Assembly: GCA_013374505.1 (NCBI GenBank)
Contig: QENJ01000220.1
Span: forward strand, 1 to 35,468
Direction: 5' to 3'
DNA: 35,468 nucleotides
From: Candidatus Methanophagaceae archaeon
Lineage (GTDB): Archaea > Halobacteriota > Syntropharchaeia > Alkanophagales > Methanospirareceae
The translations under genes were made by a program, and so were the position numbers. Below are positions 9,584 to 19,142 of this stretch, piece after piece. A model generated the notes under the pieces. It was not told the origin of the DNA. It made no database searches and was given only the letters and a program-made list of their open reading frames with translations. Position 1 is the stretch's first letter. Every line of letters begins with the position of its first letter.

Positions 9584-10471
9584 ATGCTGAATATACAGGG
9601 GACGTGTCCTGCACTTATAACGCCTTTTACCAAGGATGACGAAGTAGATGTGGAAGGTTTGAGGCGATTAGTGGATTATACGGTAGAGGGTGGAGTAGCA
9701 GGGATAGTTCCGTGTGGTACGACTGGCGAGTCGGCAACACTTTCTAATGAAGAACATAAGCGTGTGGTAAATGTGGTTGTGGACTGCTCAAAGGTGCCGG
9801 TAATAGCGGGTACGGGCTCGAATAATACCTCGGAGGCAGTAGAGCTCACGAAACATGCGGAAGATGCAGGAGTTGACGGTTGCCTCTTGATTACGCCTTA
9901 TTACAATAAACCGAACGTGAGTGGGCTGAAGGCGCATTTCAGGCGGATTGGTGAATCGGTGGAGTTGCCGCTGATTTTGTATAATATCGCTTCGCGGACG
10001 GGTTTGAATATGACTGCGGATACGATGGTAGAGCTTGCGGCTGAGGTCACAAATATAAAAGGTGTGAAAGAAGCTTCGGGCGATTTGAAACAGGTGGGCG
10101 CGGTTATAAAATTGGCTAAGGAACGTGATTTGGAGTTCACGGTGATCGCAGGTGATGATTTTCTTACGCTGCCTATAATGAGCTTGGGTGGAACGGGTGT
10201 GATTTCGGTGGCTGCGAATATTGTACCGAAGCCGATGAGTGATATGGTGGCTGCGATGTCGAAAGGCGAAGTTGAGAAGGCGCTGGAGATACATCTGCGG
10301 TTGTTTCCGCTGTTTGAGGCGATGTTTCTGGAGACGAATCCGATACCTGTGAAGAAAGCAGCGGAGATTATGGGGCTGGCGTCTGGAGATGTCCGGCTGC
10401 CGTTGGGTGCTTTGAGTGCTGCTAACGAAGAGAAGTTGAGGCGGGTACTGGAAGGGCAGGGGCTGGTGTAG
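9584..10471 (+). CDS. dapA: 4-hydroxy-tetrahydrodipicolinate synthase
   Basis: GTCPALITPFTKDDEVDVEGLRRLVDYTVEGGVAGIVPCGTTGESATLS; YNIASRTG motif; ATG at 9584 (alternative GTG at 9569). Confidence 0.95.
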   Translation: MLNIQGTCPALITPFTKDDEVDVEGLRRLVDYTVEGGVAGIVPCGTTGESATLSNEEHKRVVNVVVDCSKVPVIAGTGSNNTSEAVELTKHAEDAGVDGCLLITPYYNKPNVSGLKAHFRRIGESVELPLILYNIASRTGLNMTADTMVELAAEVTNIKGVKEASGDLKQVGAVIKLAKERDLEFTVIAGDDFLTLPIMSLGGTGVISVAANIVPKPMSDMVAAMSKGEVEKALEIHLRLFPLFEAMFLETNPIPVKKAAEIMGLASGDVRLPLGALSAANEEKLRRVLEGQGLV

Positions 10472-10740
10472 TAAGGTAAATTAAATGTTTGTTTGAGAGA
10501 TTTAATATAAGATTAAAAGTCCGTTGATATGTAAGGTGTGGGCAGGGATGAGAAAGAACTTTCAAAAGGGGTATATGCGCATTGCGGATATAAAACCAAT
10601 TTGGGATGACATACGCATTACGGATATACCTACGTTAAGTGAACTAACTTTCCGGGGCTAAAAACGAAGAGGGCTGTTTTCTTCCCAAAGAATTATAGCT
10701 TACTTGGTAAGGTTCATAACATCGCTGACACGCAACACAT

Positions 10741-11992
10741 TCAGAACTTGCACACGAACTCTTTTACAGTTTCATCACTTTTGTACTCATAAATCTTGAT
10801 AATCCCCGCCTTTTCCGCCTTCTGCCCCCGATAGTAGATCATCAATTGTTCCTGCTTCGTGTGAATGGTCGCCCAAACATATTCATAAGCCAACGATTTA
10901 TTGACCTCAAAATCTTCATTCAAGACATTGATAGTCCCGTCTTCCTTCACGTCCCTTATAAAGTGGACCTTTCCCTCAGTAATCGGCAGATTAATACCAT
11001 CAATCGTAAAATCCACAGGAATTTTGCGATGGCGTATAGACACCAGATTAGCATTCCGGTATTTCCAGTCCTGGCGATTGCTATGCCGTGTCAGGAAGAT
11101 TTTTGCTTCTCTTCGGAGGTGCTCTAGATCCGAGAATCGCTCTCGTGCCCACAATTTCTCTTCGAACTCGCCATTAAAGTCCTCTATCGTACCGTTCATC
11201 CACGGCTTCCTTGGTGCGATAAACACAGGTTCAACGCCAAAACAGAGGCATAGTCTAACAACGCGGCTGAAGTGTCTTGCGTGTCTCAAATCCCCAATGA
11301 AATATGCCCCATTATCCATCTGAATATATTTCGGAATCGCATTATTAGTCCAACAATCAAGTAGGAACTCGATCACTGTATCCATACTCCGGCCTGCGTA
11401 TTGCTGGATATATGCCTTGTTACCGAACGACATCAATCAAGTTCCGGGACGATATAGCACCATAACCTTTGATGTTTCTCGGTCCGATAAAGTCTATTTG
11501 ATGGACCTCATTGACTTTAGTCGGATTCAAAAGAGTGTACCGTTTCTTGGATTTGCACCGGACATATCGCTTTCTCTTTTGGATGAGCAGTTTATTCCTC
11601 TTGATTATGCGTTTAATTGTTGACAAACTTGGTGTATCACCTTCTGAGGATCCAAGCTCGTGCATTCGGAGTTGTATTTCTTCGGCTCCGATACAGCGAT
11701 ACTTTGTATCTTCGTTTTCTCCGTCCATCAATGACTTTCGCGCCTTCACCACAAGAGTTTCTAGCTCTTGATTAGTTTTCCGTTGCACTGTTTTCGGCGC
11801 ACGGGACTCTTCCCTGAACCATTCACTCCTATCACTTTTCTTGAAGTTACTGTGTCTTTCAATCCATTTGTACAACCACGTTCTTGACCTATCAATACTT
11901 CCACAAATTTGGGCTGCTCGTTCGCCTCTAAGGTATCGATTAACTGGATCGATACGCACCTGTTCCTCTTTCGTGTAGTTTGTTTTTGCCAT
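10741..11992 (-). pseudogene. Integrase-core (rve) DDE transposase split by a frameshift near 11420-11436
   Basis: ORF 11420-11992 has HTH region plus HQIDFIGPRNIKGYGAISSRNLIDVV; ORF 10741-11436 continues GNKAYIQQYAGRSMDTV...IQMDNGAYF...PWMNGTIEDFNGEF; D-D-E residues are split across two frames. Confidence 0.85.
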
Positions 11993-12017
11993 AACGCATC
12001 ATCAGATGCACTATGGC
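11988..12017 (-). promoter_or_regulatory. Hairpin occluding the transposase start codon
   Basis: Minus-strand RNA GCCAUAGUGCAUC-UGAU-GAUGCGUUAUGGC: 13-bp stem with a UGAU loop; the AUG (11990-11992) lies in the 3' arm. Confidence 0.6.
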
Positions 12018-12137
12018 TTTTTTATGCAGAAATTACCTAATTGTAAGCGATGTGTTGAGCCTTTCCAACTACGTAACTACTCCAACAGATTGGATCTATG
12101 TAGGCCCTTGATAGGTGATAAAAACTGGGTGATAGAA

Positions 12138-12314
12138 ATGAAAAACACAAAGAAAAGTTTGTGGGGTGAAGGCAGTTTGATGGTAGGGGCATCATCATCC
12201 GCCGTGAGTATTGCTATCAACCCCACAGGCATTTTTTATTTTATTGCATTTGTGGTTTTACTCCTGATTGTGATTTTGATCTGGAGATATTGGAGGAAGA
12301 ACACCATTAAGTAA
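12138..12314 (+). CDS. Possible small single-TM protein
   Basis: 58 aa MKNTKKSLWGEGSLMVGASSSAVSIAINPTGIFYFIAFVVLLLIVILIWRYWRKNTIK, preceded by GGGTGAT; no family recognised. Confidence 0.35.
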   Translation: MKNTKKSLWGEGSLMVGASSSAVSIAINPTGIFYFIAFVVLLLIVILIWRYWRKNTIK

Positions 12315-12444
12315 AAGCAAAATATCTGGTGTAAAATTATTATGCAAATGAAGATATGGTGACTTTTGAGTAAATGTTTGCGAACTGGAATCTGAGAGTC
12401 CCATAGCGGCTTTTTAGACTGGTATTGCATTCATTTATATTGTA

Positions 12445-13500
12445 CTATAACAAGTACTTTTTCAGCATATAATCAACAGCAATACCTGAAACATATTCCC
12501 AATATTTCCATCGTTTAATGAAGGCACCTTTATGCCAAACTTTGAGTCCTCTCAATGTATCTCTGACTTCCACGGTTTCACCAGCCATTTTTTCACTCAC
12601 GTGATACCTTTTCCCCTCAAATTTAACTTTGCCGTTTTCTTTTACTATTCTTTCCGCTTTTTCAAAAAACTGATAATTATCATAGAAACATTTCCGGTCC
12701 TGACTGTGAGCTCTTTCCTTCTTTCCATTTCCCTTTGGATTCTCTACCTCTATTGGGACATCCACGATGCTGAGCATCTGAAGTAACCGAGAGACAACTC
12801 CATTATCGTACTCGCCACCGTTGTCGTGATGGAATAATTCGGGTTTGCGGTGCAACCTGAAAGCTCGAAGGATGGTTAATACAACGAAATAGGAAAGCTT
12901 CTTCGGGAATACGCAAAGAGCCATGTAGCCTCTTGAATAGTCGTCTTCAACATAGATTTGGCATATTAGCGACCCGTTTCCGAGCGTAACCTCCCTGGTA
13001 TCTGCGTGATACATGACGTGTGGCCTGGGTTTTTCATAAAAAATCACTTTCTCGACAATTTCAGAAGATTTATACCGCTCAGGATCGAGAACACGCAAAA
13101 AGCTCATTGTAGGGACGTGAACAGCAAATTCATACGACAGAAGTAAAGACAAATTCCATGAACCAATCCCAGGCTACTGCTGTTTGCTTCTTTAATTGCC
13201 TCTATTCGCCCAGAATCACCATTTGGGGTTCTCTGAGGATTTGTCAACGGGTTCGTGTAGACCATGGATATTCCCCACACCTTCGCGACTCCTCAAATCC
13301 CTGTTTTTGGACTTGAATTTTTATCCTCTTTTTCTCCGTTGTTTTTTTTGAACGCCGCCCGGTATCTTTTTATCTGATGTCGCTGTAATATCCGTTCAAT
13401 TGTTCTGACAGTCTTGTCAAATCCATACAGCTCTGTAACTATGTTCCAAATATCATTTGCGTCCAATTCCTTATTATCTGTAGCTATCTGTACTATTTTT
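12445..13500 (-). pseudogene. Degraded second DDE transposase, unrelated copy adjacent to the first IS
   Basis: Main ORF 12445-13152 with MYHADTREVTLGNGSLICQIYVEDDYSRGYMAL...LFHHDNGGEYDN...VENPKGNGKKERAHSQDR; upstream HTH-like segment ELYGFDKTVRTIERILQRHQIKRYR is separated by a stop and a frame change. Confidence 0.7.
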
Positions 13501-13570
13501 GTCTCAATATCCTCTGGTGTTTTTATATATATTCACAAGTCCATTATAAATTAAGATCGAGAGATAAAAA

Positions 13571-15247
13571 ATGGATCCATATTACCTGACACTAGTGCTG
13601 TACCTAATCCTGATTTACTGGTTTATTGTGGTAGTTCTCGACAGAAAGGGCATTTTAGAGCGATATAATATCTCTGCCTACGGCCCCATTCTGATGATAA
13701 GGACGCTAAGAGGTCAGGATTTTCTGGACAGTATGGCAAAAGGCGAACAAAGGAAAAGATTCTGGCGTATTTATGCCAATATCGGTACTGTCTTAGTACT
13801 TATAGCCATGGTGTTCATGGTAGTCCTCGTGGTGTCTAGCGTGTACTTAACGTTTTTGATGCAACCTGAACCAACGGAGTTGAACGAACCACGTAATTTG
13901 CTGCTTATACCAGTATTAAATGAGTTTATACCTATGTGTGCCTGGATCGGGTTTGTAGTTGCGTTAGTTGTGCATGAGTTTTCGCATGCTATTTTGAGTG
14001 TCGTAGAGCGGATAAAAATAAAGTCAATGGGGCTTTTAGTCCTGGTGGTGCCGATAGGTGCATTCGCAGAGCCAGATAGCGAACAACTATTTGGTAAAAA
14101 AGAAGAAAAAGGAAAGAATAAAGCGGAATACCCGTTAGAGCCCGATAAAGATACGGAAGACGGGAAAAGTAAGAAAATAGCAACGTCTCGTGAACGAACA
14201 CGCATACTTTCCGCAGGTGTAACGAGCAATTTCTGCGTGGCGTTAATTGCATTTGTCCTATTCTTTGGGATTTTATTTTCCATTCAGCCCGTCAGTGACA
14301 CGGTACTTTATGTTTATGATGTTGCCGAAGGCAGTCAAGCGGAAAAATATGGTATCGCACCGGAAACGTTCATCACAAAAATTGACGGTTCAAAGACTAT
14401 GGGCGTAGAAGGAATGAACCTTGTGCTGAAAGAACGGCGTGAGACTTCGCTCACGGTACTGGACAAAACGAGCAAAGAGAGAGAGATACTCGTAATTGAT
14501 GGCACTGAACGAGAAGGGGTGGCAATAGTAAGGGTGGAAGGGGGCACACCTGCTGCTAAAGCTGGTATGAATGATGGTATGTTCATAATAAGGATGGACA
14601 ACAGGAGCATAACCGGGCATAACGATTTCCATGAGTTCATGAATCATACTTTACCCGGGCAGGAAATAGAAGTGCAAACCGGGGAAGAAACGTTTATTGT
14701 AAATCTGGCGAAATCACCGTATTACGCTAATAGGGGCTATTTGGGCATTGGCATCGCCAATAACCCCTTGGGTATGACCGTGGTGGATTTTTCCATAACC
14801 GGTTACCTGCACTATCTGCGTGGTGTATCCCATTCTCTTCTGGTTCTTTCACCCCGCGGGTGGCTGATGTTGACAATCATGCCTTTTGGGACGCTCGATC
14901 AGGGTGGATTCAGCACTTTTAATCCGCTACTATCGCATTTTTATGAGCCCGTAGGTATGGCATCTTTATTCGGCGAAAGTATCTTCTTCATTGCCGACAT
15001 CCTGTTCTGGATCGGCTGGATTAATTTCTATGTGGGGTTATTTAACTGTCTGCCTGCTATTCCGCTGGATGGTGGCTATGTATTTCGCGAGATGCTGAAT
15101 TCTGTGCTGGGGGTAGGCATAAAGGATAAGAAGAAGAAAGAGAAAGTTTCAATGGCTATCGTTAGTATTGTGGCAGTCCTCATCCTTATAGCCATCGTTT
15201 TCATGATTGTGAGTCCTTACGTATTCAGATTTTTTGCTGCTGGATGA
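13571..15247 (+). CDS. Site-2-protease-like M50 family membrane metalloprotease with PDZ-like domain
   Basis: HEFSH motif in VVHEFSHAILSVVERI; later NCLPAIPLDGGYVFREML; multiple TM segments. Confidence 0.9.
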   Translation: MDPYYLTLVLYLILIYWFIVVVLDRKGILERYNISAYGPILMIRTLRGQDFLDSMAKGEQRKRFWRIYANIGTVLVLIAMVFMVVLVVSSVYLTFLMQPEPTELNEPRNLLLIPVLNEFIPMCAWIGFVVALVVHEFSHAILSVVERIKIKSMGLLVLVVPIGAFAEPDSEQLFGKKEEKGKNKAEYPLEPDKDTEDGKSKKIATSRERTRILSAGVTSNFCVALIAFVLFFGILFSIQPVSDTVLYVYDVAEGSQAEKYGIAPETFITKIDGSKTMGVEGMNLVLKERRETSLTVLDKTSKEREILVIDGTEREGVAIVRVEGGTPAAKAGMNDGMFIIRMDNRSITGHNDFHEFMNHTLPGQEIEVQTGEETFIVNLAKSPYYANRGYLGIGIANNPLGMTVVDFSITGYLHYLRGVSHSLLVLSPRGWLMLTIMPFGTLDQGGFSTFNPLLSHFYEPVGMASLFGESIFFIADILFWIGWINFYVGLFNCLPAIPLDGGYVFREMLNSVLGVGIKDKKKKEKVSMAIVSIVAVLILIAIVFMIVSPYVFRFFAAG

Positions 15248-15278
15248 CTCTACTGCGTGTGCATAAAGAAGGTTTTAT

Positions 15279-16115
15279 TTGAAATGCTATATTACATATC
15301 GTAACACAATGCAAAACCTAAAAGAAGGCGAACTTGTGCATCTGATAGATAAAAGAGGCAGAAGGTACCAGCTTTTATTAAAAGCAGGGTCTTCTTTCTC
15401 GTCCACTCATGGCGCTATTTCGCATGATGATATAATCGGCCTGGAAGACGGTAGTGTCATAAGGTCATCGCTCAGAGACTCTATTTTTGTTGTACGACCA
15501 ACGTTAGCGGAATACATAACTAAGATGCGAAAAGGCGCGCAGATAATATACCCAAAAGACATCGCAGTCATTTTAATGCTTGCGGACATATTTCCGGGTG
15601 CAAAAGTGTTAGAAGCGGGTACAGGATCTGGAGCTCTTACGACGGCTTTACTCCGTGCGGTGGGCAAAGACGGAATAGTAGTATCATATGAAAAGAACAC
15701 CGAATTTCAGGCGGTTGCACAGAAAAACATAGATACTTTCTTCGGTAAGGTAGAGCGTACGGACTGTTCGGGGGAGCTGATACTAAAGGAGCAGGATGTG
15801 TACCAGGGCATAGAAGAGAAAGAATTGGACCGCATACTATTGGACCTTTCAGAGCCCTGGCGAGTACTGGAACACGCAGAAGAATCGTTGTTAAACGGTG
15901 GGATCCTCCTTTGCTACAATCCCACGGTACTGCAAATATACAAGCTATCGCGAAGGTTGGAATTGCGATACGGTAGAAGCTTTCGTACGATGGGTATTTA
16001 TGAAGTTGGTCTGCGTGAATGGGAGATAAAAGATCGAAGCATGCGTCCCGAGCATAAAATGATAGCACATACGGGGTTTATTTTTGTAGCAAGAAAATGT
16101 ACCGCGCGTGGATAG
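15279..16115 (+). CDS. trmI: tRNA (adenine-N1)-methyltransferase TrmI, archaeal type
   Basis: IIYPKDIAVILMLADIFPGAKVLEAGTGSGALTTALLRAVG; LDLSEPW motif. Confidence 0.9.
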   Translation: MKCYITYRNTMQNLKEGELVHLIDKRGRRYQLLLKAGSSFSSTHGAISHDDIIGLEDGSVIRSSLRDSIFVVRPTLAEYITKMRKGAQIIYPKDIAVILMLADIFPGAKVLEAGTGSGALTTALLRAVGKDGIVVSYEKNTEFQAVAQKNIDTFFGKVERTDCSGELILKEQDVYQGIEEKELDRILLDLSEPWRVLEHAEESLLNGGILLCYNPTVLQIYKLSRRLELRYGRSFRTMGIYEVGLREWEIKDRSMRPEHKMIAHTGFIFVARKCTARG

Positions 16116-16280
16116 TATTTATGCCCCAGTATATGCGGGTCCACTTATAACGCTGGATATTGTCATGAAGCTTTTTTTATTGTGTCGTTATACCTACTTT
16201 ATTTAAACGAAAAAGCGTATTGATATATTACTCATATGACAAAAATGTTAGGTCTGTCACGTTAAAGGGGTGAGTGAAAG

Positions 16281-19130
16281 GTGAAAGCAGGTACGAAGAA
16301 GATATGGACTTTAACAACGGGGTTGCTCATTCTGATGAGTGTGTTTGCAGTGTGCATAGCGGTGTCTGTATTTGCACAGCCGACACAGTTTCTAAGCTCT
16401 GCGGAACTGTCACAGTTCTTCGATACAGGAAAACCAGCTAATCCTTACCCTAGCATCTCGGGCATACACAACGGAACTTTAACGCCGAAAGTGACAATAC
16501 ATAATGTATCCAAGCTTTACACGTATCCCTGCCCTGGAACCGGTGGGCATACCGAGCACGTTGCATTTTATGATTCGACAACTGACGCCCTGATAACGGA
16601 AGGGTATTGGAATGGCTACACAGATGACGATCGGCACAATGTCTCTTTCTCTGCTTTCACAATGTATGCGGGTATTACTTACAAATTCAGCATACGCACA
16701 GGCTCATATCCGCAGATAATTCATAATCAAACGTTTACAAATGATTATGGCACAATCAACTGCACAGAGTTCATTGATGCAAACGGGCGTTCGCATAACA
16801 ATTGGATACCTGCGCTTCGTCTGTCTGGCAATTTTGTACTCGCAGAAACGGGCTATTGTAATCCAAAGACCGCGTTCACGTCGCACTACAATCCCGTGAA
16901 CATCACGGTAAATCCCTGCGTGCCTCGGTACCAATTACCATTGAACGAGACAGAACTCACGAATTTTGAAACTATAACGTCTCTTGTATTGAGTCAGCAG
17001 GAAAGCGAACTGCTAAAGACGAACGGTTTCGTTATACTGGATTACGGGACGGAAACAGATATTGTAGATCCGTATGAACACATGAAGGAACGTGACATTC
17101 CTATATTCGTTACTGCGGATACATTACTCCATCTTTACCATATCCAGTTCAATGAGATACTCAAAGGAATTGAGGAGCGAGAATTCTTTGATGCACTCGT
17201 GGATATGAGTAATGCAATGCTCGAACGGTCTAAGACAGATTATGAAACTTTTGATGACCCGGCGATGAAGGAAGCGGCGAGAAGAAATGTCGCTTATTTC
17301 TCGGTTGCCTTGACGCTGTTGCAAACGCCGACCGAGGGTTATGATGCAGAAGCGGAGAAGAAGGCGATCGAAGAGTGGAATAAAGAGAACCCGTGGGATA
17401 CGAAAACATTTGTGCCTATAAAAAAAGTGGACTTCTCTACCCCGGATTACGTGAAAATGGACGTAAATGAAGAGTTGGAAAATATAGGGGACCACCAGGG
17501 TTTTTTACCAAGCTACATATTCAACTCTGACCCAAATAGAGGTTGTGATGATAAATGCTGTTACTGTGAGGATTATTCGCAATACGTGCCAAGAGGGCAT
17601 TACACACGAAGCGAGATGCTGAAGCGATATTTCAAAGCGATGATGTGGTATGGCAGGATGGCGTTTCTTTTGAAAGGTGGGGACGTTAGTGAGTGCGGTG
17701 GCGGAGAAGCTCCACTATTAACAGAAGAAGACGCAAAAATTGCTACTATTCAAGCAACTTTGATTTCTTCCGAATTACCCGCGGTCGAAGTAGGTGATAC
17801 GACCACGCAGGAACTATGGACACGGATGTATTCGGTAACCGCCTTTTTTGTTGGTAGTGCAGATGATTTGACGCCGTATGATTACCAAAACGCTATCGGC
17901 GAAGTGTTTGGTTCCGACTTTGATGTTACGGCGTTAGCGGATGATGAGAACTTACTGAATCTAAAAGCGGAACTGGCAAAATTGCCAAGTCCCGAGATAT
18001 ATGGTGGTTCGGGCGTTTGCGTGGTATATCCGCCGATAACGCGCGAAAAACTGCAAGGCTGTCTAGCGAAAACCAAAGGTTTAAGGTTTATGGGGCAGCG
18101 GTTCATTCCCGATTCTTATATGCTCCAGCAATTGGTTTCTCCTGCGGTTGGGCTATATGCAGGAACGAACTGCGAAGATGCTTTTACGTGCTGTTACTCA
18201 GATGTAGGACCCGCAAGATGTTTTCCACGCGGTCTGGATGTGATGACGGTCTTAGGCTCGGAAAGGGCGGAAGCGATCTTGAAAGAAGAAGGCGATACCG
18301 AATACGCAGGTATGAATACCAGTTACCAGCAACAATTGTATTCGTTAGAACATGAATTCGACCAGTTTAACGTTTCTGATTGGAATAGAAACCTGTACTG
18401 GTCGTGGCTGTACACGTTGAAAACGCTCCTTAAAGATTACCCCGCGGGATATCCAACTTTTATGCAGACCGAAGCATGGCAAAATAAGGAGTTGCAGACG
18501 GCTCTCGCTTCCTGGACGGAATTACGGCATGATACGATACTTTATGCCAAGCAGAGTTATACTAATCGAGTATCGGAGCCACTACCACTACCGGTCCATG
18601 AGGTAGTAGGCTACGTGGAACCAGTACCAGAATTTTACGCTCGGTTATTGTCATTAACGGAAATGACAGAAAACGGACTGGAAGACTTGGATGCCCTGAA
18701 TGAAACAGAGAAAGCAAGGCTACAAAGTTTAGAAGGCATTCTTGAGCGGTTGATCACAATATCGGTGGATGAACTTGAGAACAAGGAGTTGAGCGAAGCC
18801 GATTACGAGTTCATATCGGATTTTGGCGAGAATATGGATTCTACTATTGAAGGCGTGAGTAAAGAAGGCAAAGAAACCACGATTGTTGCGGATGTGCATA
18901 CTGATTGTAATACCGGAAAGGTTCTGGAAGAAGGAGTCGGATACGTGAAACTGATTTTAGTTGCCTACAAGGTTCCGGACGGCAGCATAATAGTGGGTGC
19001 GGGTCCGGTATTCAGCTATTACGAGTTCAAACACCCTATGGGGGACCGGTTGACCGATGAGGCGTGGAAGGAGATGCTACAAAATAATCCGCCGGAAGAG
19101 CCTGAATGGGTTAAAGGGTTTAAGGCTTGA
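16281..19130 (+). CDS. Secreted or membrane-anchored DUF3160-type protein
   Basis: N-terminal hydrophobic signal/anchor; GFVILDYGTETDIVDPYEHMKERDIPIFVTADTLLHLYHIQFNEIL; recalled as DUF3160, not searched. Confidence 0.65.
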   Translation: MKAGTKKIWTLTTGLLILMSVFAVCIAVSVFAQPTQFLSSAELSQFFDTGKPANPYPSISGIHNGTLTPKVTIHNVSKLYTYPCPGTGGHTEHVAFYDSTTDALITEGYWNGYTDDDRHNVSFSAFTMYAGITYKFSIRTGSYPQIIHNQTFTNDYGTINCTEFIDANGRSHNNWIPALRLSGNFVLAETGYCNPKTAFTSHYNPVNITVNPCVPRYQLPLNETELTNFETITSLVLSQQESELLKTNGFVILDYGTETDIVDPYEHMKERDIPIFVTADTLLHLYHIQFNEILKGIEEREFFDALVDMSNAMLERSKTDYETFDDPAMKEAARRNVAYFSVALTLLQTPTEGYDAEAEKKAIEEWNKENPWDTKTFVPIKKVDFSTPDYVKMDVNEELENIGDHQGFLPSYIFNSDPNRGCDDKCCYCEDYSQYVPRGHYTRSEMLKRYFKAMMWYGRMAFLLKGGDVSECGGGEAPLLTEEDAKIATIQATLISSELPAVEVGDTTTQELWTRMYSVTAFFVGSADDLTPYDYQNAIGEVFGSDFDVTALADDENLLNLKAELAKLPSPEIYGGSGVCVVYPPITREKLQGCLAKTKGLRFMGQRFIPDSYMLQQLVSPAVGLYAGTNCEDAFTCCYSDVGPARCFPRGLDVMTVLGSERAEAILKEEGDTEYAGMNTSYQQQLYSLEHEFDQFNVSDWNRNLYWSWLYTLKTLLKDYPAGYPTFMQTEAWQNKELQTALASWTELRHDTILYAKQSYTNRVSEPLPLPVHEVVGYVEPVPEFYARLLSLTEMTENGLEDLDALNETEKARLQSLEGILERLITISVDELENKELSEADYEFISDFGENMDSTIEGVSKEGKETTIVADVHTDCNTGKVLEEGVGYVKLILVAYKVPDGSIIVGAGPVFSYYEFKHPMGDRLTDEAWKEMLQNNPPEEPEWVKGFKA

Positions 19131-19142
19131 ATTATTATTCTT

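Larger units (their letters stand above)
10704..12068 (-). mobile_element. Insertion sequence with imperfect ~26-bp terminal inverted repeats and a frameshifted rve/DDE transposase
   Basis: 10704-10729 TTGGTAAGGTTCATAACATCGCTGAC versus reverse complement of 12043-12068 TTGGAAAGGCTCAACACATCGCTTAC (21/26 match); transposase ORFs lie between. Confidence 0.75.

Noticed and set aside
12006-12314. Full 102-aa plus-strand ORF from 12006
   Set aside because: The first ~44 codons lie in the IS end and hairpin; only the internal ATG at 12138 looks plausible
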